A stretch of 64,000 nt of DNA, from NCBI RefSeq assembly GCF_028858725.1, contig NC_084763.1:22253501-22317500 (forward strand), written 5' to 3'. A program made the translations under genes and the position numbers. The notes beneath the pieces were generated by a model. That model did not search any database, was not told the origin of the DNA, and worked only from the letters and a program-made list of their open reading frames with translations. The DNA is from Colius striatus (lineage: Eukaryota; Chordata; Aves; Coliiformes; Coliidae). Shown here in pieces: positions 1 to 11,800 of the stretch (position 1 is the stretch's first letter; every line of letters starts with the position of its first letter).

Positions 1-150
1 CGGGGGCTTTCTCCTCGGGGAGGGAGCCCCGCGCGGGCGCTCACACACCGGCCCCTTTTTCCACGCCCGCCCTTGAGGCGCGGCAGCCTTCGCGCGAGGA
101 TGAAGTCCAGCTGCAGCCCGGCGCACCCTCCAAGCCGATGCCTTCGCAGA
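1..150. promoter_or_regulatory. Edge of a CpG-rich patch
   Basis: The first ~140 bases are GC-rich with many CpGs (for example CGCGCGGGCGC-type stretches around 30-40 and CGCGCGAGG near 92), then composition falls to the AT-rich background. This could be the edge of a CpG island promoter lying left of the window. In human, WIPF3 is the next gene beyond PRR15, but nothing here identifies it. Confidence 0.3.
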
Positions 151-2592
151 AACGGTTATTTCTACAAGTGGAAGTCACAGTGCAACCCCATGGCACGGTG
201 AAAAGATGCAGCCAGCCTGGTTCCCCTACCAAAAGCCACCCACCCGCCAAACCGCTTCTGTCCAGCAGCCTCATGGGGGCCAGCACTTGGAGCTGTATGG
301 GTGCCCTCCTTTCTTGTGCCCCAGATTGTGCACTACAAGCATCTGAAAAATAATAAACAAACAAGCAAATAAATAGATCTGTCTTATTCTAGATGTTTGT
401 CAAGGCAGTTTATAGATAGAAATGTTAATGGCCTCGCCCTAGCAAGCCTTCCTCGTTCCTGGTAGGGTGAGTTGCTGCTGAGGGGCCTCCTAGCCAGCTG
501 GATGAGACACCCCTGTTTTGTCAGGCTGCAAATGCCTCAGGAATGAGGATGCCACTGAATAACATAAAAATCATAGTGTGAACTCTTGTCTGCCCAGTGA
601 CCTTTGGGCAGTGCTTTCAGGTGAAACCTTTTCAGGGTTATCATTGCCCTGCTTCATTATAGAGCAGTCTGGTGAAATGAGTATTGCTTGGATCCGGATG
701 ATGGCAATATTGGCTTCCGAGACTGGTAGAAAGTCACTGACGGGTTGTGGCATCTGTGCTCATCAGGGCAGGGGCACAATGATCTGTGCTCTAGATCTCT
801 GTCCTTTCTGTCCAGAGATTTATTATTCTGAAAATACCCTCCTGATTGCTTATCAGACTAAATAACTCTCAGTCCTAAGCGTCTGCCCCAGTTACTTCCA
901 CAGCAGTGAGGGTGCTCCAAACCTATTTCCTGTTGGTCACTAGTTTGAACTTCAAAGCACAAAACAGAGCCAAGAGTGCCATAGGTAGTGCCCCAGAAAA
1001 ATGAAAAAGTAAGCATTTACTTTAAAAAAAAAAAGCCAGACTTGAAAATAGCTTTCATTATGCATGCAAATGAGTCTCAGCTGAGATCTGATTTTAGATT
1101 GCTAATGCTGAAATAGACTTTGTCCACCTTTTGATTTAGATCAAAAAGGAGCACCAGATGAAAAACTACAAGAGTGATAGAAAAAGTTGGTTTCATCTTG
1201 TTCCTATGACTTTTCTTTCACTCCCAAACAAGGTCCACATAATGACAGCAGAATTTGTACAGTACAGCAGCAATCACTTCTACCTATGCAGCTGGACTCA
1301 CCTGGTACGAAGTTTATGCACTGGTCCAGTCTGAAACAATCAAGTTTTAACCTGTGGTACAGAGTTCTTATACATTTAATACAATGAAATACATAATGCT
1401 TGCCTCTTGGCTAGTGGTAGCTAGTTACAGAAAACTGTTGTGGATTAGATTTTATTAAGAGTCCCATAGGGCTGCATGCCTAGGAATTAGAGGTGTCCTC
1501 TTTTGTCTTTGAGAGGCATAGGTAAAAAGGAAAGAAGTGCTCCCTTTCCAATGCTAGATTGGAACAAAGGCACTTCTGGAGCACACCGTGGTAGTGGACA
1601 AGGCCACTACAAGAAGACATCTGTACAAATTGCTAGGAGGTTTGTGAAGGCTAGTGCACTGAAACTGCTCTTTTTTTCTCTTTTTTTTTTTCCTGCTTCC
1701 ACTCATGAAATCCTCCTCCTCACAGTTGCATCTAAGATCACAGAAAGGGCAAAGCATCAGGGACAAAACTGTCCCCAAATTATATAGGATGTGCCTTTCC
1801 CGGGTTTCATTATCCACCAATCTAAGATTATTTGAAGTGTTTCAAATACAGAAAATTCACTTCAAATGTTTTTGTAGCTAACACTGCGATGTTCTACAAA
1901 ACAGCTATAAATACAAGTTTATTTTCCATACATTCCATCTGCATAACTATTAACATTTTATGTTATCACATTTTTTAATCTTGACAAATGCATTTTAGCA
2001 TTGATCAAACAATGTATCCACTTCTCCAGAAAAGGTAAACTTCTACATTTGTCCTAGACACAGTCTACTGGTGTAACATTCTAGGTGGTTCCTTGGTGCA
2101 ATGTTGCAAGCAACTGCAAGGCTTATTTTGGGTTTCACCACTGGTTGGATAGTTGTCTCACAGGTTGATCTGGGGAGTACTTTCTGAGTGGCTGTGCTGA
2201 GCAACACAACAGCCACAGTCTGTCATCTTTTCATTCCATTCCAGACAGCTGCTCTATGTGGCATTTTTCTCCTGCATTTCCTTGCCTTGCTGTATCTTGC
2301 ACAGCTGAACCCCAGCTCATCCCTTCAGCCTTGACAGCCTAAATGAGAAACTTTGCACCCTTCTATTTCTGGTCCTAGCCCTACTGTGGAAAACGAAATT
2401 CATTATAAGCTTGTAATTTCTAAAAGACTACAAATGTGTAGTCTAACAAGAGTATGCATAAATGGAAGGATAAATAACTTAAACAGGAAGAAGCAGAATC
2501 TCTGTCCTCTCTACACAGAAGCCATGACCATTAAAGACAGGAGACGTTGTGCATGGCCTGTGATGACCTGCCATACTATCTGGTGAGTGAGT
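151..2592. other. Gene-free sequence
   Basis: No supported gene. It holds simple A and T runs (about 1021-1034 and 1675-1692) and short open frames without recognisable domains. Confidence 0.6.
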
Positions 2593-2650
2593 GATCACAG
2601 AATCACAGAATCTTAAGGGTTGGAAGTGACATTGAAAGATCAGCTTTGTA
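2593..2650 (-). mobile_element. CR1 LINE 3' end fragment
   Basis: Two tandem ATCACAGA-type octamers are followed by ATCTTAAGGGTTGGAAGTGAC, the reverse complement of the conserved CR1 3' terminus. Only about 55 bases are recognisable, as is usual for short 5'-truncated copies. Confidence 0.75.
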
Positions 2651-5600
2651 GTGAGAGAAATTTCATTTTGATTCATCTATTTTTACTACAAACAAATGAA
2701 AAGAAAATTACATCAAATTTTTAAAATGCATCTTAATAGGAGATTCCTCCCATCCATAACTTGTTCAATGCCAGACGATAATTGACAAATATATCATTGA
2801 CCATTTACTCTTTAAAAATATCTTTCTTCACTAAGAGCATGTTTATGACACTGCCATCTTCAAGGTTTCTCAAAATGAAAAATATCTGAAATAAAAGAAG
2901 CAATTTAAAAGGACATATGGAGTGTCTCAAGCAGAGGAAGAAGAACCACATCTCCTATTTGGCAGATTATTACTGATTTTGAGTAGAACAGTTTGGGATG
3001 CTTCACTTGTATGTATCATTATAAACACTTGACAAAGAAAATATTTATACTTACCATAAATACTTTTTTCCCCTCCAGACTCGTTCTGCTAATAGACGGG
3101 ATCAGCACAAAAGACAAGGCTGGTTTTTACTTATGTCTAAAGCACTAAGATAACAAGCAAAATAATACAGCAAATTTAGCAAAGTAGCAGAGAGAATTAC
3201 TATATAAAGTTAGGGATAGTAGTTAAGAAAAATACATCACCCATTGCCTTACTTGTCATCACCGAAATCCGCAGACACAGGGGAGCCCCTGTTGCAGCAA
3301 GGATTTGGAGAACCTGTCCTGGCAATTGGAAAGTCCTATACTTTGGGTCCACTCATAGGTGAGATCTCCAAAGTTGCTGCAAGAGGGACCAGCTTTTGTA
3401 TTATTGAATAAACAACGTTACAAAACTTCAGATGTGGGAATATCTGATTTCACTATCTGTTGAGATCCCACCCAAAGCCTGGCCAGGGCTCAGGGAGGAA
3501 TCAAGGGATTTTCTTTTTTCGGCTTTGATCACGTACTTTCACACAAGGTCAGACACTTGGTTTCATGGCCTTAACAGCCTGCCTCTGAACGAGCAAAAGA
3601 ATATGTTCTCACGGCATCTATCTTCACTAATAATTATATTCTGTCTAAGCTACATCTTTCACTAATAGTCATATATATTTCACTAATAATCAGACACTAA
3701 TTTTCTATAATGTTTGGTTGGGAGGTTCATCTAGAGGTCAGCTTTAATTTGGGGCCTGTTGCTCAGGCCTCAACACTTCAAGACAATATAGGAAAAAGCT
3801 GAAAATCTTCAGTCCCTTACAGCATTTGTACTTTTGTATTTTGAATAAGAATCACACATTAAGTTTTCCAGCCACTACCAGAAGCAAAAATTATTTAAAG
3901 TAAAAAAACCCCAAACACTTTAAACTTTGGTCAAAGCTAAATATGTGTGTTAGAAAATGTGATTTGGTTTGGATTTGTCATTATTAACGTGTGCGTTTTA
4001 AAGATGTAAGTAAAATACTTACAGGTCAAGATATTTGTGCACAATGTTAAAAATAGTTTTTACATAAAAATACATGAAACTTAAAGGCTTAAGACCAGTA
4101 ATAAATAAAAAAATCTCCTTTTAGCGTGCACTTGATTACATTTCTGAATAGCTTTCAACACTTGAAAATTGTTACAATAAGTGTCAGCCATTGTGTTTGA
4201 TGACTTCCTTAGCTCTAATTCCACAATTAACAGAGATATTCCTGTGAATGAACAGAGATCTTTGCATATATTTGTATCCAAATATTGATAGTTTCCTTGT
4301 TATTTGTATAAATTCTGTCCTTTCTGTAGAGAGTTCATAATAACTGAAAACTTTAATTTTGCTCTGATGCATTTTAGTAAGAAATTCCTAAAAGTGACTG
4401 AGTTGTCTGATAACAGAACCAGGGAGTGATGTTGATAAATGCAGCTTAAACTACAATACTGAGGATAGCTGTTGACAAATAATTAGTAGAGATGATTTCC
4501 CTAGAGGGAAATACTAGCATTTACTTGTTTTCTGTATTTTTAATCCAGATCCTAAACCCTTACTCCTGATCTTGTTGAGCAAGCTGTTTGCTGAGTTCAT
4601 TGGAAACGATATCCAAGTACATTCAGACTCATGGGAAATAATGACTACCTGATGTAAATTCCTTCCACTAATTGTATTTCTTCTGCTTGTTTCTGTTTGT
4701 GCTCTGGGATGTCTTTAAAAGTATCTCTTAGTAAAAAAAGCTTTGGATTTTCTTCAGTGCTTGGTTCTGCCATTCATTTTCTGCATGACCTCTATGAAAG
4801 TACTTAATCACTCTTAATAGCGTGAGTCGAACAAGAATGCATTCATTAATATTTGTGAGGGTGCCAGATAGTGTGCTGTTGCAAGCATTTACAGTACCTT
4901 AAAAAAATTATAATTGCACTATCCAGCTGGTTAATGTTTATCCAGTTGCTGAACAGCTAAACAAAAAGCAGAGAGGCAGGACTACTGTTTGCTCTCCATC
5001 GGTATTGAATTTGAAAGGAATTTTTTCATGTTCAAGCTGTAGAATTAGGAAATAGATGAAATACCATTAGCAGGCCTCTGTAGAGAATAATGAGCTGAAA
5101 GCATGCCCAGTGCTAGTCTGCAATTAGGGTGAAAAGTGAAATACAGCAAGAATCAGAAATCCATTTTGGAATCTCACTTTTCAGTGTAACCTTTTCATCC
5201 CCACCATGGGGGGTGTACTCGAGGATAATAATTAGTAGGCACAAATAGTGCATTTGAAGGGATAGTTTCTTTTGCCACTTTCTTGAAATAGAAAGAGACT
5301 TTGTGATCTCTGCAAGCAATTTTCCCCCTCAAGCTCCTTTTTGGTTCAATTATTGCATTTTGGCCAAAAAAAAGCAGAATGAGTGTTTTTCTATATCCTT
5401 TGAGAACAATTTGAATACTTCTTTTTTTAAACATTGATGTTAGGTACAAGATTTAGCTCAGAATGTGGTTCAAACAGGACACTAACAGCAAACTAAAGTC
5501 TCTTACATTGTGATGTCCACAGTTACGAACATTGCACATGCAGCTTAGTTATTCACATAGTCAAAGTGAGGTGTGGGTCTATAGCTGTTTGTCTTGAGTA

Positions 5601-5660
5601 CAAGTGCCCAGATAGCCCCTACTGCTCTTGATGGGAACTCAGGCATAACTGATTATTCAG
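2651..5660. other. Gene-free AT-rich sequence
   Basis: No supported gene. It contains three spaced copies of TTTCACTAATA-like sequence at about 3622-3690 and an LTR-like stretch with an AATAAA near 3410 (see findings). Confidence 0.55.
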
Positions 5661-5852
5661 TGAGGGTGAGGGAGCACTGGAATGGGCTGCCCAGATGAGT
5701 TGTTGAGTCTCCTTCTCTGGTGATGTTCAAAGTCCACCTGGATGAGTTCCTGTGTGACCTACTCTAGGTGGTCCTGCTCTGGCAGGGGGATTGGAGTAGA
5801 TGATCTTTCAAGGTCTCTTCCAACCCTTAAGATTCTCTGATTCTGTGGTTCT
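5661..5852 (+). mobile_element. CR1 LINE 3' end fragment
   Basis: The order of conserved blocks is that of the sense-strand CR1 3' end: a GAGGGAGCACTGGAATGGGC-like block, CTGCCCAGATGAG, then GATGATCTTTCAAGGTCTC, TTCCAACCCTTAAGATTCT and the terminal CTGATTCTGTGG octamers. It is a 5'-truncated copy of about 190 bases. Confidence 0.88.
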
Positions 5853-8800
5853 CAGCAAATTATTGTACTTCCCTTTTACTCTGCCTCTGGACTGCTCCTC
5901 TTCTCTGTCTATTTCACCACCAGTCAAACTTGAAATGCTGTTCAACTCTGCAGTCCTTAAAATCAAGCTCATAGAAAGGAGTCAGTCTATATTGTTGGAT
6001 ACAAGGAGACAGGCAGGCAGCAGGTGTTATGACTTGTTTGTAAGCAAATTTGCAGCTTTGGTATGTGGATATATTGCTGTAAATCCTTCAGATTTTCCTT
6101 GAAATACTAAATTGTCCTTTTGTATCTCAGGGAAGATAAAGCCTCGTTTGAAACCAAGGTTTAAACATGCCTATTCAGCTTTTCAGTGCTCAACAACAAA
6201 ATCTGAAATACTTCTATGACCTGATGAATGAGAAAATTATTTACACACGTCCTGTTGGAACAAATGGACTCATACATATTCTTTACCTGTGGTGACATCA
6301 ACATTTGAATAGATGTTTAAAGGCATTTTTCTCTTTGAAAAATAGTTAATATCTCTCCTAGCCCAGGAGAGCACTTAAGTTACTTTAGACTCACTGTAGG
6401 GATCTGAGGAAGGGAGTGCCCTCTGCTGTGCTGTATGTAGAGAGGAGCTTCAGTCAACCTGTTAGAGGGAAAAGATTACACTTGAAGGACTATGGGCACA
6501 TTCACTGTCAGTTTTCTCAGCAGCAGTTACTGATGCTGTCTTGTTTATCCAAAATGACATTATTTTCAGTCATTCAACAAGATAAAATTCAATAATAATT
6601 TATTATCATGGACTGCTTCTAAGCGGAGAATTTTTTCTCAGTACATGTTAAGCAAAGGATACAGGTTATAGTGTGACATTCAGGTACTATTACTAGTCAC
6701 AACAGGGCAGGGCTGAAAAACAGTCTGAAAAATGGGTAATTTGGGGAGAAATAGCTGCCAAGAGGAAAATAAGCGAGAATTATTGAGACTGGAACACACA
6801 CCTTCTAAATGGAGAACTAGTAGTCACAAACCATGAGGAAGAGAACTTTATAGCTGGCACTGCCACAAAGCTATTGCCACAGGCCTGGGCAATGCCCCTG
6901 CTGAAGGGAGTGCATTGCAATGGTGAGGAGAGCTGGAGGAACAGCTCTCTTTTGCCCACTGAGCAACAGAGTGCAGAAATGCTGCTGGACCAGAATCTCA
7001 AAGGGGTAGGACATCTTTAGATATTCCTAGGAAGAATTTGAGTGGTTTCCCTTGTGTTTATGTGGTTACTGAAGGCATCAGGCAGGAGGCAGCTATCATG
7101 AAGAAGATTTTTGGGAAAGGGAGGCAATCAGATAAGCACATGGAGGAAAACAATAGCTTCTGTTTGTGATATTCCTGGCTTATTTTTTGTCTTCTGTTGT
7201 TGTATCCCTTTCAGACTGGACTTTCAAAGTACAGAGCTAGCAGAAAGCTAGAAATGAGGAAATAGAGCAAATATCTACAACCAAAAGTATTTCTCCTATA
7301 CCAATCTTGAGCTAACTCACGCTGTAGAAGGCACAGGAAACAGAGAGATGAGGATAGAATAGTGTATTATTTTTTTTCCATAAAATCCTTTAAAAAATCT
7401 TCAGAAAAGGTGTTCAAGACCTCAAGTGTGTGACAGGAATAATGTTTTAATGAAATTCTTATCGCTAAATTATTGTGCAGAATAAAACTTGACAACATAT
7501 TGTCACTAAGCACCAAAAGGAGAGGACTGGATTCTCTTCTTCATTCTATTTCTCCTGTGATTTTTTTTCTTTCCTTTCTCTTTTATATTTTTTTTTTCTA
7601 TTTATGGCAAACTGACACGATGTTTTCTGGGAGTTGGTGGTGTTCCCATAGAAACAGCCTTGATTTGATGATATCACTGCAGGTTGCTGCTGTTATTCTG
7701 CTATGTTCTAATTAAAATAAAGTCTTCCTAGATACATTGCATTTAAATCTTCAGACATTTTTCTACGTAATTGGACTAGTATAATCTCCATTTTTCTTTG
7801 ACCATGTCTGTGTGGGGGCCAAAAGACTTATGATGTTCAAGACGCCATTCTTTTCAAAGCAATCTTTTTGTCTCAGTTCTTCAGCGTTCATAAAACCCAA
7901 GTGGGCTTTTATAGCTAATAATAGTAGTTATAAGTGGTTTTAAGTGATTTATGGAGTTACATGCCACTGAAGAGCTGCTTCTTTTACTCAACGTTTAATA
8001 CTTTGCAATAACAACTGGTTTTGTTTCAGAATCTCAATGAACTTTCCATTATTATGGCTTAAAGCAGTAACAAATTCTACATTAAAAGACAGATTTTTAA
8101 GTATCTGGCACAAAACTCTCCAGAGAAAGAGTTCAATTGCCTTGCAGTAACTGTCCTGGAAGCATTGTAAAAGACGTGGTGTGCCAAAACCACTCTTTTT
8201 TATCTTGTTTGCATCCACTTCCCTTATCGGGCACAGAAAAGGCTGAATTGCCAACTCATCTTTTCTAGACACTGAGATGAAAATAAAACTGGGGGGTTTG
8301 TCTAGTTGTGAAGTGAATGATGTTAAAGGATGGAAGGGCAAGAAGAATGTAGTTACTGAAGCAGCAGGATTGCTTTGAGCTTGTGTGAGTTTGAGACAGA
8401 CCCACTACAGTTGTTATTGATGCAGGCAAAGATGCCTTATCTTCTTTGGCAAGTGAGAACTGCTGTGGTCAGATTTGCTACCATCCTGTTTGAGGAGACA
8501 AAACACAAAGAAAATAGCCCAGCTTTCATTCTCTGATTCTTCTACCTGCAGTCACCTAGCCCATATAACCACAAGCATTGGCTCTTCTCTGTAGAAGGAA
8601 ACATGATTACCACTGCAGCTTTCATCTCTCCACGGGAGATTAATTAGGGAGATTAATCTCCCTAAGATTAACAATCTTATTTAGAATAGATAGTAATTTC
8701 TAAAAATGTAAAAGTCCCACAGCTGGAAAATCTATGAACAGAATTTAGGGCAAGATCATTTTTTTCCCTGCTTTCTCTATTGTGAACTTGCCATAGAATT

Positions 8801-11800
8801 CCCTTTCATTTAGTGCTATTATTGTGCCTTTTCATTTCTTTTGATCATATATTTATCAACTCACTATATTCGTCCTCAGATAAACTCTCATAAATAAAAT
8901 TTATCAGAACATGAGGTAAAATGGGACAAAGCCGAACATATTTTTAGAAAATACTTGGAGGTGAAATGTATCAAGCCAGAGATCACCTTTTTATTCTGAG
9001 TCTGGAGTGTGCTGTTTATGGTAGGATCAGATGAGGCTGGCTGAGGATCCTAGATATTGCAACAGTAAAAAAATGTAAGACTACTTGTAAAAGAATATAA
9101 GAATATAAGAAAGTGTTGCAGTATCCAGAACTACCCAGTCAGCTCATCTCATAAGCATGGCATGCGCTTCAGCTCAAAAGCTAAATGAATAAGTAAACAG
9201 AACAAACTTAGATGAAACAATTTCAAATTGAGTTTCCAAGGTTAGCAAAGACACACCATGCATAGGAGCAGCTCAGCACTGTTCAGGCCAGTTATTCTGG
9301 TGTTGACCATGAGAGGGCTACAGAATGGCAGTCTTCCCCTGAAGCCACCCAGGTAGCCCATGGTTTCCCTTCCCACCTAGAAAACTCTGCAGCAGGACGG
9401 ATGCCAAACTCCACCTCGTGCAGCACATTTCCCTACCTGAATTAGTCTGGATACAAAGGGCAGAATGACCCCGCAGCAAACAAGCTGCCGATGTGTTGCT
9501 AGCAATCAGCCAATACCTCTGGGTTGTACTGAGCTGCCAAACCTTCCCCAGCCAACTGGAAAGTAACTAATAAAACCTATTTTGAATGTTTCCAGGCAAC
9601 GAGGTCACCATGTCTTCACTAGTTATGTCATTTACTTTTTACCCAGCAGGCATCTACTTTGTCTTACCAGCTAATTTCTGCCTTTCCTTTGCCTTCTTGT
9701 ACTCTCCAGCATATCGCTCTCGTTTCCAGTTGGGACCAGTTTTGGAGTCCCCAGTAAAAAGAGGGATTCTAGTGTAGAATTTTCTGAAATTGGAGGTTTC
9801 ATACCAAGTGGCTTCTACCACAGCTACTGCTTTTAATATAGTTAGTGATCTTTCACAGATCTGTTCCTCTACTGATCTTTGAGGTCGTTTATATTTCTTT
9901 CATTCTATTTATAACAGAGTGCCTTCACCTCTTTCTAAGATTTCCAAGGTTTTAGTTTGTTATTTGAACCAAAGACAGAAAAAAGTCTCTTTGGTTCAAC
10001 CAGAAAACTTTAAATTTACAGTTAATAAATACCCTATGAATTAAACAAAGCCCTCTTCCTTTTTGGAGGATGCTACATTTCTTTGTGAGTTTTGATAAAA
10101 GTATACACAGTTTGGAATAAGACTAGATTTATTAGGCAAAAGCGTGCTTACACCAGATTCAGCATAAGGAATCTTAGCGGCATCAGCAAAAATGAGTTTT
10201 GCTGCCTGGAGAAGAGGTCTGGGTTCTTTCTACCCCAGGGAGGGAGGAAGGGAAAGGAGAGAGCTATGATGAAGAGAGGAGAGGACAATTTGGGAGAGGT
10301 AGACTTGCTGCTGCCAAAGGAATGGATGAGAACAACAACTGTTTATTCTTAAATGGCTCATTTCCTGTCCTAAGCAATGGCCCTGACTGTTTTCAGGTCC
10401 TGGCTTTGACAAAGTGGGAAGCAGGGCCATGGATATCTGCTGTCCATGTAGCTCTCCTTGTCTCTGTTGCTTATAGTTAACTTAGGTACATATTCAGCTT
10501 TCACTTAGGATACAGGAAGATGATGTTCAGATCCCTTCCTTGTGTGGTTTGGAGCAAGGAATTGTATTTAGGTCTGATATTGTAGGAGAGTACCTTGGTC
10601 ATTGACTCATTGAGTGTTTGAACATCTGCTCTTGAAACTCCACTTTGTTTAACTCAGTCAGCAGAACTGGCCCTGGAAGACACACACAAGTGCTTTGAAC
10701 AACACTGTCACTTGCGCTCTGACCCAAAGAACACTTGAAGTATATGAATGACTTCTGTGTGAAAGGCTGTGAGAAAACAGTCATGTTTCCATGGCTCTGG
10801 CACTAAACCTAGGTGTTGTTCCCAGTTCCCAAAGCATGGAATTATTCTTGATTCTCACCAAAACTTCCATTTCTTCATTCTGCTTTTCACCCACTTGAAC
10901 ACACAACTGAATTGTTGTTTAATTTTACATTAACTACAACATGCTTTCATATGCTCTCATCCTTATTGTGGAGGTCCCCTTCTTAGATGTCACACTACTC
11001 CAAGGTTAAAGGGTTGCAGAAATTTGAACTGAATCTCTGAAAGACATAATAAAGTGTTTTTCTCTCTGTTTCTGAAACAAATTCTGGGTTTTTTTAAAGT
11101 TCTACATGTTTTTATGAAACTCTGCCAATCTGATCTAGTGTATATTTCCTCAACCTTAAGGCTCAGACACGATTGAGGTATAAGTGCTTAAGAGGTTACT
11201 GGACATCAGCTAAGCCATGACAACTGTCCTGTGTTCAGGCTTAGCGCACAGCAAATGTGATGTAATGTAAGTTATCTTAAGCCTCTTTCATGATGGACTT
11301 ATCTCTTCCCTGTACTTTCCTGGGAGGCTACTGTCTCATTATTCCAGCTTCACTGATTTGTCTATTTGTGCTCTCTATCTTCCTATCCTGTAAGTAATTA
11401 AATCACCTCCTGCTATATATTTAACCTTTAAAATCTTTCATTTTTCACTTCACTTTAGTTGGCTGTTGCTGCAGATACTTTATCATACTTGACTCTTACA
11501 TGGAAGTCTGTACTACACATTGCAGGCTGGTTACAGAAAGGTTTTGATTACACAGGAAAGAGAGAACAGGAGTGGATGCAAACAAGTCTATGCTCCAAGG
11601 CAGTGAATCCCTTTCTAAATGAATGCTTGCTGTATAACAGACCTCTCATCTTACCTGACTGCTGGTACACGTGACTCCAAACGTCTGATCAAAAATGATG
11701 GATGAAGAAGAAAGTATAATGAGTGCACAGGGTTGCCTGACAGATGTGAGACTGGGGTGTGTGATACTGCTTGGGGGTGACCTTGGTATGGTCTTTTGTT

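Noticed and set aside
7988-8341. 117-codon minus-strand open frame
   Set aside because: No recognisable domain, no splice or promoter context; this length is expected by chance in a window this size.
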